Shown piece after piece: positions 8,219-17,079 of a DNA stretch of 60,628 nt. Numbering within the stretch: position 1 is the stretch's first letter; the number at the start of each line of letters is the position of its first letter. Location: positions 1 through 60,628 of the forward strand of contig CAZYEX010000036.1 in the NCBI GenBank assembly GCA_964646605.1. Reading direction: 5' to 3'. The position numbers and the translations under genes are program-made. Under the pieces are notes generated by a model. That model was not told the origin of the DNA. It made no database searches and saw nothing but the letters and a program-made list of their open reading frames with translations. The stretch is from SBAX01 sp964646605. GTDB taxonomy: Bacteria > Planctomycetota > Phycisphaerae > UBA1845.

Positions 8219-11200
8219 ATGGCTAGCCGACACCAGAGAACGAATCGTTGCTCCATTCACCGTCGCGGTCCGCGCCGTTCGGCCAGCGGGCTCGTTCGTA
8301 CGCTGGTGGTGGCCTCCTCCACGCTGGCGATTCTGCTGGTTTGTTTTTCGATGTACCAGTACAGCCAGCTCCGCTCGACGCCCACCCGACCGGCGCGGTT
8401 GCCGCCGACTCCCACCGAGTTGACGACCTCGGCCTCGACGACGACGCCGGGCGTCCCCGTCGGGCAAGCGATGGTCGGTCCGGGACGAAACATCACCGTC
8501 AGCATTTATCCGCGCGAGGGCACGCGCTCGCAGCTCGAACTTTCCGTGGGCGACTGGGTTCCGCGAAACGGTTCCGATCACGAGTTCCTCCTTTCCACTC
8601 CCGAAATCCGCATGCGCACCAACGACGGCAACGACGTGCGCGTGACCGCCCGCGAAGGCATTCTCGAAGCTCAGCGAAAAACCGGCGGCGCGCTGGACCC
8701 CCGCCGCGGCGAGCTCATCGGCGACGTGGTGATCGAGTTGGACCGCCGAACGCGGGAGGAAAAGGACGCCCTCCCCGAGGAGCTCCGCAACCAGCCCACC
8801 CCCGCCGACCTCGTGCGGGTCAAAGCCGACCGCCTCGAGTTCGACATGGAATACTCCAAGCTCGTGGTGCCCGGACGAATCGAGGTCGAGTCGCACGACG
8901 CCAGCCTCCAGGCGGAGGACCTGGAGATTCGCTTCAATGAAGTCGAGAACCGCGTCGAATCTTTGCGCATCGCCCGCGGGGGACGATTGGAACTCACCGA
9001 CTCCGCCAACCAATACGCGATCTCCGTGCCCGGTCTGGATCCTCAACCGCAACAAACGACCTCCTTGCCCGACTGGCTACGCGCCACCATCCAAGCCCGT
9101 CTCGACGCCGCATCCCAACCCCCAACCCCCGCGCCGTCCTCGCCGCCAGTTGAGACTCCGCCCCCCTCGGCGACCTCCGACCGACCCGTGTTCCGCACCA
9201 CCAAGGACGAAGAGTCGGCCCGGCCGCCGGTCCGGTACCACGCGCGATTCGACAACGAGGTCGACGCCCGGCATCTGCTCAGCGGAGCGACCCAATCGCG
9301 CCTGCAGGCCGACGTGCTCGAACTCGTCCGCGACTTCTCCGATCGCGATAAGTCCCGAGCGAAGCCGCCCCAAACGGGAGGCACTTCCGGGGCGACGGCG
9401 GCGGACCCGCCGCCTCCGACCGAGCGAGTCGTCGTGGAATGGAAAGGTCGCTTGTCCGTGGAGACCCTCGGCGGCGGTTCGCCGTCCACGGAAAACACAC
9501 GCTCGCCGGTCTCCGCCACCGGTTCCCCCGCCCGACTCTCCCACCCCGAAGGTGACGCCACGTGTCACCGCCTGGAATACGATCCCGATCAGGCGCGAGT
9601 GACGCTGCAAGGACGGGACGACGCCCCGGTCGTCGTCCGCTCGCTCGATCAAGGTATTCTCACCGGACGGTCGGCGACCATGCAGCGCCGTGGGAACGAA
9701 ATGGAAATCCACGTAGTGGGCCCGGGCACGCTGTCGGGAAACATGAGCGCGAGCACCGCCCCCGCGACCCCCGCTCCAGCGCCGACCGAACCTCCCCCGG
9801 TCATCGAATTCGCCAAGGAGCTGACCGCGTTCGTACGCCTCACCACCCGCACCACCGTGGATTTCATGGGCAACGTCTCAACCCGCGAGCATCGTCTCTT
9901 GGATCGGGCGGTCTTCCACGGTCAGGTGAAGGTCCGCGAGAGTGACACCGTCGTCGAGGCCGACACCTTGAACCTCTCGTTTGCCTCCGATCGCTCGACG
10001 GGTCAGGATCGGCTGCTCCTCGACCGCCTTCACGGAACGGGTCAGGTGGCCCTGAGTCAGGGATCGGATCGCATGACCTGCGACGAACTCGATGTCGCTT
10101 TCGCCGCGGACACGGACGGCCGGGCTCGTCCCAAGACCGCCATCGCCTCCGGCAACGTCTTTGCAACCCAAGGCGAACGAATCCTTCGGGCTAAGGACAC
10201 CTTGCGCGTCGAGTTCGAGACCCTCACGCCATCCACGTCAACCGAGAGCGATCGTAAACCGGGTCGGCTACGATCGGCGCCCCGCGAGGTTCACGCCGCC
10301 GGCGATGTGGACATCCACGACCCCGTTCAGCTGCTCGATCTCCAGGCCGAGCAGTTCGAGTGCAGCATCGCCCGAGGAGCGGAAATCGAGCGTGCCCTGG
10401 TCGTGGGCGGCGATCGACCCGCGACCGTCCGCCTGGACACCCTCACCGTCACCGGCGACCGAATCCAGCTCGCCGTTTCCGATCAATGGGCCGAAGTTCC
10501 CGGCCCGGGACGCATGACGCTCCTTTCCCAAAAAGACCTGGACGGTCGCAAACTCGCCAAACCCGTTCCCATCGTCGTCACCTGGACCGAGTCGATGAAG
10601 TACCGCGGTCGAGAGAATCGGGCCGTTTTCAACGGCGGCGTTCACGCCACCAGCGAGTCGGCCACCACGTTTGACTGCGATCAACTGCTCGTGGAGTTTG
10701 AAGATGCGGCCCCGCGCCCGGACACAACCGCCCCCGCGGATTGGGGAATCCTTCAACCGTTTGTGGACCGGATCACCGGCGAGCCGCCGGCCTCGCCCCT
10801 CCGAATGGCCGGCGGCGGCGCTAACAAGGAACCCGTTTACCTTCTTGCCGACGGGCACGCCGTCGCGGAAACATCGGAGTTCGACGCCGGTTCCGGAAAC
10901 CTCTCCAGTCGGTCGCGCATCTCCGGACCGCGACTGTCCGTCAGCCTGCGATCCGATACCTCCAAAATGCTGATCGAAGGGCCCGGCGATTTGCAGATCG
11001 AGGACTTCCGTCCCGTCGCCGAATCCCGCGACGACGGCCAGCCGCGCGGCAGCGACCTCTTCGCGGTGGGCGGAGACTCCGGCCCCTCCAAGACCCTCAT
11101 CGAATGGCGGGAGCGCATGTGGTACGATTTCGCCATCGCCCAGACGCGATTCGAGGGACGAGTTTCGCTCAAGCACTTTAGCGGCGCGGAGTTGGAGCGC

Positions 11201-11608
11201 CTTTTCGAAATGCGTCACGAGTCGAAACTGCCCCCGGGTCGATCCACTTTCTTGAACTGCGATGTCCTGACCGTGGAGTTCCTCGACCGCGACGCCCGAG
11301 CCAAGGATGTTAGGGATGCCGCGGGACGACGCCTCGGTCGCCTGAGCGGCGACCACCTCCGCCAGTTCCAAGCCTCCGGATCGGTCGTGTTGCAGGACCA
11401 GGTCGAAGGCTTGTCGGTCATGGCCGACAGTGTCACCTACGAACGCCCGCGACAGTTGCTCGCCATCGCCGGTTCCAAGACCCGCAAGGCCCAAATCATC
11501 ACCCAAAAGGAAGGCAAACTACCCAATCAGGTGTTTACCGAGCGTCTTTTTTACAACCTCGCCACCGGCAAGCTGGAACTGGTTCAGACCACCGTCAAGG
11601 GTCAGTGA
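8219..11608 (+). CDS. Giant LptC/LptA-like (OstA-type) LPS-export bridge protein
   Basis: This 1129-aa protein has a short basic N terminus, one TM segment (LVRTLVVASSTLAILLVCF, about 25-43) and a long periplasmic region. The region is built from recurring beta-strand phrases such as VKADRLEFDM, LQADVLELV, VEADTLNLSF, TCDELDVAF, AKDTLRVEF, FDCDQLLVEF, LNCDVLTVEF and MADSVTYE. Such A/C-D-x-L-x-V-x-F strands are typical of LptA/LptC/OstA beta-jellyroll domains, which form the periplasmic channel for LPS. Ordinary LptC and LptA are each about 190 aa, so this looks like many jellyrolls in one inner-membrane-anchored chain. Pro-rich linkers near 305-330 and 510-520 separate blocks. It sits directly after kdsC. 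Function is inferred from topology, repeats and synteny. Confidence 0.75.
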   Translation: MASRHQRTNRCSIHRRGPRRSASGLVRTLVVASSTLAILLVCFSMYQYSQLRSTPTRPARLPPTPTELTTSASTTTPGVPVGQAMVGPGRNITVSIYPREGTRSQLELSVGDWVPRNGSDHEFLLSTPEIRMRTNDGNDVRVTAREGILEAQRKTGGALDPRRGELIGDVVIELDRRTREEKDALPEELRNQPTPADLVRVKADRLEFDMEYSKLVVPGRIEVESHDASLQAEDLEIRFNEVENRVESLRIARGGRLELTDSANQYAISVPGLDPQPQQTTSLPDWLRATIQARLDAASQPPTPAPSSPPVETPPPSATSDRPVFRTTKDEESARPPVRYHARFDNEVDARHLLSGATQSRLQADVLELVRDFSDRDKSRAKPPQTGGTSGATAADPPPPTERVVVEWKGRLSVETLGGGSPSTENTRSPVSATGSPARLSHPEGDATCHRLEYDPDQARVTLQGRDDAPVVVRSLDQGILTGRSATMQRRGNEMEIHVVGPGTLSGNMSASTAPATPAPAPTEPPPVIEFAKELTAFVRLTTRTTVDFMGNVSTREHRLLDRAVFHGQVKVRESDTVVEADTLNLSFASDRSTGQDRLLLDRLHGTGQVALSQGSDRMTCDELDVAFAADTDGRARPKTAIASGNVFATQGERILRAKDTLRVEFETLTPSTSTESDRKPGRLRSAPREVHAAGDVDIHDPVQLLDLQAEQFECSIARGAEIERALVVGGDRPATVRLDTLTVTGDRIQLAVSDQWAEVPGPGRMTLLSQKDLDGRKLAKPVPIVVTWTESMKYRGRENRAVFNGGVHATSESATTFDCDQLLVEFEDAAPRPDTTAPADWGILQPFVDRITGEPPASPLRMAGGGANKEPVYLLADGHAVAETSEFDAGSGNLSSRSRISGPRLSVSLRSDTSKMLIEGPGDLQIEDFRPVAESRDDGQPRGSDLFAVGGDSGPSKTLIEWRERMWYDFAIAQTRFEGRVSLKHFSGAELERLFEMRHESKLPPGRSTFLNCDVLTVEFLDRDARAKDVRDAAGRRLGRLSGDHLRQFQASGSVVLQDQVEGLSVMADSVTYERPRQLLAIAGSKTRKAQIITQKEGKLPNQVFTERLFYNLATGKLELVQTTVKGQ

Positions 11609-11752
11609 CGCCCGCCGAACCCTGCCGCAACCTCCGGTGGGACGGGCAGTTACGTGCGTTCGTGTCGGCTCCGACAAACGCCCTCGCGGCGCGGGACTCG
11701 GGCGTCGCCCACCGTCGGGGCGAGAAAAAATGAACAGCATGTCGCGGGCGAT

Positions 11753-11781
11753 TTGCCTTTCTTGCATTCGTGGGGAATAAT
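11753..11781 (+). promoter_or_regulatory. Sigma-70-type promoter in a convergent intergenic region
   Basis: TTGCCT (11753-11758), a 17-nt spacer and AATAAT (11776-11781) match the -35/-10 pattern. No credible ORF follows before the convergent purN gene ends at 12184. It therefore probably drives a non-coding transcript starting near 11788. Confidence 0.45.
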
Positions 11782-11787
11782 GACAAT

Positions 11788-12120
11788 AGGTCGTCACTGC
11801 CGACGACGGAACGGGGCGCGGAGGAACGGTCGAAGGGCCGTGTCAAACACCCGAACTGTCACAGGCGAACCGCTCTTTGGTTCTTGTGGCTGCCCAGATC
11901 ATCTCCGGGTGAACCCGTAGAGCGGGTGCGAGAGTAGTGCGCGCGACTGCCGATGGTCGTGTGCCGGTTCGGACCTTGGCCTGGCGAAAGAACCCAACGT
12001 CCTTTGGAAAACCGGCTACCGGCCATCTCGGATCGGGTGCAGGGGAACCGTCGCCGAGGATTCGAGGCTGTTCGTTTTGCCCTCGATGATCCGGTGGGTG
12101 CTTTCCGAGGGGGATCGGCG
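11788..12120 (+). ncRNA. Candidate structured non-coding RNA of unknown class
   Basis: This 575-nt gap between convergent genes holds no convincing ORF but many helices. A long hairpin pairs GATGGTCG (11952-11959) with CGGCCATC (12020-12027), GCCGGTT (11963-11969) with AACCGGC (12010-12016), and GGAC-C-TTGG (11971-11979) with CCAA-C-GTCC (11994-12002), leaving a purine-rich apical loop. Others are GAACC/GGTTC near 11867-11883, CGGATC/GATCCG (12029-12034 with 12088-12093) and TCGAGG/CCTCGA (12062-12086). ACCCG at 11913 can pair either upstream or downstream with CGGGT. No SRP, tmRNA, 6S or riboswitch consensus was recognised. The ends are guesses. Confidence 0.4.
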
Positions 12121-12130
12121 GGTATTTCGT

Positions 12131-12165
12131 TTGGACGGCCCGCTTTCACCTAGGCGGCCGTCCAA
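12131..12165. terminator. 10-bp perfect inverted repeat between convergent genes
   Basis: TTGGACGGCC (12131-12140) and GGCCGTCCAA (12156-12165) form a perfect 10-bp stem around a 15-nt loop. There is no T-tract, so classical intrinsic termination is uncertain. The position between two converging transcripts suggests a bidirectional transcription barrier. Confidence 0.4.
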
Positions 12166-12183
12166 GCGCCCGTCCTCTGCCGG

Positions 12184-12834
12184 TCAGGACCGGCTTCCGC
12201 GCCCCATGGCAGACCCTTCCGTCCCCACAGGGCGGATGGTCACCGTCCCGCCTTGCAACCTGATCCGACCTTCGGCGAATAGCCGGATCGCCTCGGGATA
12301 GGCGACGCACTCTTGTTGGAACACCCGCGCCGCCAGCGATTCCGTGGTGTCATCGGGTAGCACCTCGACCGTCCGCTGGAGAATGATCGGGCCGTGATCG
12401 TATTGGTTGTCGCAGAAATGAACCGTGCAGCCGCTCGTCTTTCTTCCCGCGTCGAGAACGGCTTGGTGGACGCGATGACCATACATGCCCTTGCCGCCGA
12501 ATTCGGGCAAGAGCGCGGGGTGGATGTTGATGACCCACCCCGTCCACTCCTCGGGAACCCGCCATAAGGAGAGAAATCCGGCCATACAGACGAGGTCCGC
12601 GCCGCTCACGGCCTCGGTGATCCGCGACTGGAACGCCTCCGCGCCTAGTAGAACCTTCCGCTCGATTACGACGACGGGCAAACCCGCCGCCCGCGCCCGC
12701 TCCACGCCCGCCGCATCCGACCGAGAGCTGACCACCGTATGAATGGTTGCGCGAAGCGCCCCCTCCCGAATCCGCTCATGCAGGTTCAACAAGGTCCGCC
12801 CGCCGCCGGAGATTAGTACGGCGAGTCGAAACAT
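12184..12834 (-). CDS. purN: Phosphoribosylglycinamide formyltransferase
   Basis: This 216-aa GART transfers a formyl group from 10-formyl-THF to GAR in de novo purine synthesis. Visible motifs are an N-terminal Rossmann strand VLISGGGRTLLNL, the catalytic NIHPALLPEFGG segment (N103, H105), and DHGPI, whose Asp (about D146) completes the formyltransferase active site. The start is ATG at 12834, where homology begins; the much longer upstream reading frame runs through a repeat tract and is not coding. The genes downstream in the window are convergent. Confidence 0.92.
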   Translation of the reverse strand: MFRLAVLISGGGRTLLNLHERIREGALRATIHTVVSSRSDAAGVERARAAGLPVVVIERKVLLGAEAFQSRITEAVSGADLVCMAGFLSLWRVPEEWTGWVINIHPALLPEFGGKGMYGHRVHQAVLDAGRKTSGCTVHFCDNQYDHGPIILQRTVEVLPDDTTESLAARVFQQECVAYPEAIRLFAEGRIRLQGGTVTIRPVGTEGSAMGRGSRS

Positions 12835-12860
12835 GGCGCGTGCGCGGGCAAAAAAAGGGG

Positions 12861-12957
12861 GATTGCCAATGGCCAAGTTCCAATTGTCGATGGGGGATGC
12901 CGCGAAGACGATCTTCCCGAGGGTAATTGGCAATCGGCAATCGGCAATTGGCAATGC
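12861..12957. repeat. Heptad (7-nt period) repeat tracts upstream of purN
   Basis: Two tracts, about 12861-12890 (units such as GATTGCC, AATGGCC, AATTGTC) and about 12923-12956 (AATTGGC, AATCGGC repeated), show a 7-nt period. The same kind of unit recurs at several other places in the window. The tracts fill the space between sat and purN. Confidence 0.8.
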
Positions 12958-12965
12958 CCCATCGG

Positions 12966-14117
12966 CTATGTCCGCGCCCGCATGGACTCGATGAGGATGT
13001 CCGCGATCTCCGGGCGGGTGAACTCCGCCGGGGGACGCTCGCCGCGTTGCAACATCTCCCGCACTTTGGTCCCCGATAAGTTGACGCGGTCCCCTTCGAT
13101 CGTCGGGAACGTCTTTTCGCTCACCATTCCGCCCGCCTGTTTGGACCACGAGGTGTTCTCGAACTTGAGCGGAGTGATCTTCAGCGAACCGGGCGGCAGG
13201 GAGTCCATCGTCTCCTGAGCCGCATACGTGCCGTAATACGTTCCCACTCCCGCGTGGTCGCGTCCCACGATGAAGTGCGTGCAGCCGTAATTCTGCCGCA
13301 AAATGGCGTGCAACACGCATTCCTTGGGCCCCGCGTAGCGCATCGCCGCGGGCATCACCGCCAGCATGGTATGTTCGGGATGATAGTATTTTTCGATCAA
13401 GACCTCGTAGCAACGCATGCGCACCTCGGGCGGGATGTCCCCGTCCTTGGTTGCCCCCATCAAGGGATGGATCAGCAAACCGTCCACGACCTCCTGGGCG
13501 CACTTGGTGAGATATTCATGCGCCCGATGAATGGGATTGCGGGTCTGAAAGGCAACGATGGTTTTCCACCCGCGGCGTTGAAACTCCGCCCGCGTTTTCG
13601 CCGGCGGGAACCGGTGGTCGACGAACATCGGATTGTGCCGCAGCGTCACGGCCTGGATTGGACCGGCCAAACACCAGTCCCCCGACGCGGTGACGACCTT
13701 CACGCCCGGATGCGCCTGGTCCTCCGTGCCGAACGCCTTCAGCGCCTGCTTTCGCTTATCCTGCTTGTACTTCTCCTGAACGGTCATGTACCCAAGCAAC
13801 CGACCGGCGTCGTCCGTGAGCGCCACCCGCTCGCCCGTCCCCACCGTGGCAGCCGTCGGTTCGTCAACGGCTAGGGTGATGGGGATCGGCCAGAGCGTCC
13901 CGTTCTTCAGCGACATGTTGTCGCAGACGCCGTGATAGTCGCCCTCGCCCATGAACCCTTCCAGCGGACTCATGGCCCCAATGGCGATCATCTCGAAGTC
14001 GCATTGCTGCCACTCCGTCAGTTTGATGGAGACCTTCGGTGCTTCCGCGTCGGGCTGTCCAACCGAGCGATCCACCAGTTTGCCGCCGTGCGGCTCGATC
14101 AGCTTCACCGTTCCCAT
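12966..14117 (-). CDS. sat: Sulfate adenylyltransferase (ATP sulfurylase), Sat/MET3 type
   Basis: This single-chain ATP sulfurylase of about 383 aa makes adenosine 5'-phosphosulfate from sulfate and ATP. It carries the nucleotide-binding QTRNPIHRAHE motif (homologous to QxRNPxHxxH), GRDHAGVG and the KFENTSW region. The start is ATG 14117, preceded by AAGGAAGG with 6-nt spacing; a longer frame to 14255 is not supported. No fused APS kinase is present, and no CysDN or reductase genes are adjacent. It could serve assimilation or, running in reverse, sulfur oxidation; the window does not decide. Confidence 0.93.
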   Translation of the reverse strand: MGTVKLIEPHGGKLVDRSVGQPDAEAPKVSIKLTEWQQCDFEMIAIGAMSPLEGFMGEGDYHGVCDNMSLKNGTLWPIPITLAVDEPTAATVGTGERVALTDDAGRLLGYMTVQEKYKQDKRKQALKAFGTEDQAHPGVKVVTASGDWCLAGPIQAVTLRHNPMFVDHRFPPAKTRAEFQRRGWKTIVAFQTRNPIHRAHEYLTKCAQEVVDGLLIHPLMGATKDGDIPPEVRMRCYEVLIEKYYHPEHTMLAVMPAAMRYAGPKECVLHAILRQNYGCTHFIVGRDHAGVGTYYGTYAAQETMDSLPPGSLKITPLKFENTSWSKQAGGMVSEKTFPTIEGDRVNLSGTKVREMLQRGERPPAEFTRPEIADILIESMRART

Positions 14118-14273
14118 CCAGCCTTCCTTTGCATGACCCAGTCGCCGCCGGCACATGCTCGGCGGCCGCATTTCCTCGGACCTTCGCCCGACGCGCCCAG
14201 CGTAGGGATTCCCAGCCTGAATCGCAAACAAACCCCGCCGAAACTCCGAGAGCATGACTATCGGACGCAGAGG

Positions 14274-14783
14274 CTACTTCTTCCCGGGCGCCACGATCAT
14301 CACCATCCGCCGACCATCCATCGACGGCGGGCGCTCGATCTTCGCCGCCTCCCCAAGTTCGGTGAGGATCGACTGGAAGATCTCCGACGCGAACTCCTTA
14401 TGAAACCGCTCGCGACCCTTGAACAGCATGGTGAACTGGACCTTGTCGCCCTCGGCCAAAAAGCCCTTGGCATGGCTGATCTTGATGCCCCGGTCGTGGG
14501 GGTCGGTCTTGGGGCGAAGGCGGATTTCCTTCAGCTCCACGGTGTGCGCCGCCGCGGCCGTCTTCCCTCGCTTCTTCTTCTCGTACAGGTGCTTGCCGTA
14601 GTCCATGATGCGGCAGACCGGAGGACTCTCGGTCGGCGAAACTTCCACGAGGTCCAACCCCGCCTCCCGCGCCAAGGTCAGAGCTTCGTGCGTGGCGATG
14701 ACCCCCAACTGCTCCTGGTTCTGATTGATCACGCGGATCGGCGTGATCCGGATCCGATCATTGAGACGCAGTGCTTTGGCGAT
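14274..14783 (-). CDS. infC: Translation initiation factor IF-3 with AUC start codon
   Basis: This 169-aa IF-3 prevents premature 50S joining and proofreads initiator tRNA and start codons. The N domain reads RLNDRIRITPIRVINQ, followed by the linker LGVIATHEAL and the C domain (DYGKHLYEKKK, KEIRLRPKTDPHD, KVQFTMLFKGRE). The reading frame has no ATG at a suitable place. An in-frame TGA lies five codons before ATC at 14783, and AAAGGAG stands 6 nt before that ATC. An AUC/AUU start is the known basis of IF-3 autoregulation. It follows thrS as in many bacteria, but rpmI and rplT are not adjacent. Confidence 0.93.
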   Translation of the reverse strand: MAKALRLNDRIRITPIRVINQNQEQLGVIATHEALTLAREAGLDLVEVSPTESPPVCRIMDYGKHLYEKKKRGKTAAAAHTVELKEIRLRPKTDPHDRGIKISHAKGFLAEGDKVQFTMLFKGRERFHKEFASEIFQSILTELGEAAKIERPPSMDGRRMVMIVAPGKK

Positions 14784-14880
14784 GTTTTTCTCCTTTCAAA
14801 AAGACTCTATTTCCCAAACAGCCCGAACGACCCGGTAGCGTCGGGGCTTGTCCCCGGCGCATCCGTCGCCCGCCGCAACC

Positions 14881-14905
14881 AGCGCCGCCCACAAGGGGCG
14901 ACGCT
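14881..14905. repeat. GCGTCGCCC-type palindrome between thrS and infC
   Basis: AGCGCCGCCC, loop ACAAG, GGGCGACGCT form a near-perfect hairpin. A close relative with the same ACAAG loop lies at 30157-30179, and looser copies near 6012, 47473 and 54297 suggest a dispersed intergenic palindrome family. Confidence 0.65.
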
Positions 14906-14913
14906 ACGGTTTT

Positions 14914-17079
14914 CTAGCGGGTCAATCGCGTCCCGCCCTTCGTGTCGATCTCCGACTTACACGCCCTAATGAAGTTCTCCAACGGCATGTTGCCCAGAGT
15001 CGCCCCGTCGCGGTCGTTGACGTTGACCGCCCCTGCCGTCGCCTCCTGTTCCCCGACCACCAGGATATAGTTTACTTTCTCCGCGCGGAGCCGGTGCTTC
15101 TTGGGTCCGATCTTTTCGCTGGTCAGGTCGAGCTCCGCACGCAAACCGTTTTGCTTCAAGGTCTCGTGGACCTTCCGAGCATAGGCGTCGCTCTTTTCGC
15201 TCACCGTTGCTACCGCAGCCTGCACCGGCGACAGCCACAGCGGAAATGCTCCCGCAAAGTGCTCGATGAGGATGCCCACGAACCGCTCCATGCTCCCGAA
15301 CGGCGCCCGGTGGACCATCACCGGCTGATGAGGTCGGTTGTCCGCGCCCACATAGGTCAATTTGAACCGTTCCGGCAAGTTATAGTCCGCCTGCACCGTG
15401 CCCAGCTGCCACGTCCGGCCGATGCAGTCCTTCACCATGAAGTCGATCTTCGGTCCGTAGAATGCGGCCTCGCCCGTCTCTTCCGTGAAGTCCATCCCGC
15501 TTTGTTGGGCGACCGAGCGAACCGCCTCCTCCGCCCGGGCCCACTTCTCCGCGGCCCCGACGTACTTGTCGCTATGCGGATCACGAAGCCCCACGCGCAC
15601 GCGATAATCCGTCAGCCGCAGCGTCTCCAAGACCTTCTTGGTAAGCTGCACCGTGGTCAGGAGTTCTTCCGCGAGTTGATCCTGCGTGCAGAACAAGTGG
15701 GCGTCGTCCTGGGTAAAACCGCGTACGCGGGTCAGACCCCCGACCTCACCGCTCTGCTCGAAGCGGTACACTGTCCCATACTCCGCAAGCCGCACCGGCA
15801 AGTCGCGGTAGCTGTGCTGCTGCGATGCGTAAAGCTGAATGTGGTGCGGGCAATTCATGGGCCGGAGCAGATAGCCCGGTTCGCCGGCCAGCGCCGCGTG
15901 CAGCCCTTCGATCACCCGATCCAACGGCCCTTCCGGTACCAAACCGGGAATCTCCCCCCACACCTTCTGCACCGCGCCGGCCAGCGTCGCCACGCCCGCG
16001 CGATCCTGAACCGTCGCCGTGGGATTCCCCTTCACCCGCTGCGCAAGCTGCAACGCACTCTGAATGGCCTTGCCCCGCTCCGTCTCGAACATCGCCGGGT
16101 ATTGCGAGTCCTCGTAGTACGGAAAATGCCCGCTGGTGCGATACATCCCCAATTGCCCGATGTGCGGCGTGTACACCAGGTGATAGCCGAGCTTGACCAT
16201 CTCGCCGCTCAAAAAGCTCTGCAGCTCGCTGCGTATGACGGCCCCTTTGGGCTGCCACAGAATCAGCCCCGTCCCCACCTGATCGCTGATCGAGAAAAGC
16301 CGTAAGTCCCGCCCGATGACGCGGTGATCACGGCGCTTCGCTTCCTCCAACTGCTCGAGGTACGCGGTGAGCGACGCCTTCTTGAAAAACGCCGTACCGT
16401 ACACCCGTTGCAACGGCTGGTCGTTCACGTCCCCGCGATAGTGCGAGCGGCTGACTTGACGAATCTTGAAGGCCTTGACCACGCCCGTCGAGGGCACGTG
16501 CGGGCCGCGACACAGGTCCTCGAAATCCTTCCCCGGCTGCCTGCCCGTGACGTAGAAGCTAAGCGTTTCCCCCTCCGCCCGCTCCGCGTTGTCGATCTTG
16601 TAGCGATTGCCTTCGTCGCGGAGCTTCTTCATCGCCTCCCCACGGGGCATCTCGTAGCGGCAAAAGGGCCGATCTTCAGCGACAATCCGCGACATCTCCT
16701 CCTCAAGGCGCGCGAAATCGTCCGGCGTCAGCGAGCGGCTCAGATCGATATCGTAGTAAAACCCATCCTCCAGCGGCGGACCGTAGACGAGTTTCGTTTC
16801 CGGGAAGATCCGACACAGTGCCTCGGCCATCACGTGCGCCGTGCTGTGTCGCAGGACGAAAAGGCTGTCTGGATCCTCATCCGTGGCGGTGAGGATTTTC
16901 AGTTGGCAATCGCCGGGCAGCGGGCGGGCGAGATCGACGACCTGACGATCGCCGTCACGGGTGACGCAGGCCGCCACGGCCGACCGGGCCAACCCCGGCC
17001 CGATCTTCGCCGCCACCTCGGCAGTCGTTGCCCCCGCGGCTGCCTCCAGCACTTTCCCGTCGGGTAACGTGACCTTCAG
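14914..17079 (-). CDS. thrS: Threonyl-tRNA synthetase with CUG start codon
   Basis: This 721-aa class II synthetase charges tRNA-Thr. It has an N-terminal TGS domain (KVTLPDGKVLE), the editing domain with HSTAHVMAEAL, motif 2 VYRFEQSGEVGG and the zinc-binding MNCPHH region, then the C-terminal anticodon-binding domain. The frame is closed upstream by TAG. AGGAGG lies 7 nt before CTG at 17079, which restores the full first TGS strand, so CUG is the probable start; the GTG at 17052 would truncate TGS. Two consecutive genes (thrS, infC) thus use rare start codons. Confidence 0.93.
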   Translation of the reverse strand: MKVTLPDGKVLEAAAGATTAEVAAKIGPGLARSAVAACVTRDGDRQVVDLARPLPGDCQLKILTATDEDPDSLFVLRHSTAHVMAEALCRIFPETKLVYGPPLEDGFYYDIDLSRSLTPDDFARLEEEMSRIVAEDRPFCRYEMPRGEAMKKLRDEGNRYKIDNAERAEGETLSFYVTGRQPGKDFEDLCRGPHVPSTGVVKAFKIRQVSRSHYRGDVNDQPLQRVYGTAFFKKASLTAYLEQLEEAKRRDHRVIGRDLRLFSISDQVGTGLILWQPKGAVIRSELQSFLSGEMVKLGYHLVYTPHIGQLGMYRTSGHFPYYEDSQYPAMFETERGKAIQSALQLAQRVKGNPTATVQDRAGVATLAGAVQKVWGEIPGLVPEGPLDRVIEGLHAALAGEPGYLLRPMNCPHHIQLYASQQHSYRDLPVRLAEYGTVYRFEQSGEVGGLTRVRGFTQDDAHLFCTQDQLAEELLTTVQLTKKVLETLRLTDYRVRVGLRDPHSDKYVGAAEKWARAEEAVRSVAQQSGMDFTEETGEAAFYGPKIDFMVKDCIGRTWQLGTVQADYNLPERFKLTYVGADNRPHQPVMVHRAPFGSMERFVGILIEHFAGAFPLWLSPVQAAVATVSEKSDAYARKVHETLKQNGLRAELDLTSEKIGPKKHRLRAEKVNYILVVGEQEATAGAVNVNDRDGATLGNMPLENFIRACKSEIDTKGGTRLTR

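Noticed and set aside
11953..12153. 66-aa ORF in the convergent gap
   Set aside because: It has no ribosome site and no recognisable protein pattern; RNA helices explain the segment better.
12923..12956. Possible CRISPR array
   Set aside because: Units are 7 nt and directly abut one another without spacers; no cas genes are present.
12835..13503. Long N-terminal extension of the purN reading frame
   Set aside because: It runs through heptad repeats and sat; GART homology begins at ATG 12834.
14848..16305. 485-aa plus-strand ORF
   Set aside because: It is antisense to thrS and its His/Arg/Leu-rich translation is a shadow of GC-rich codon use.
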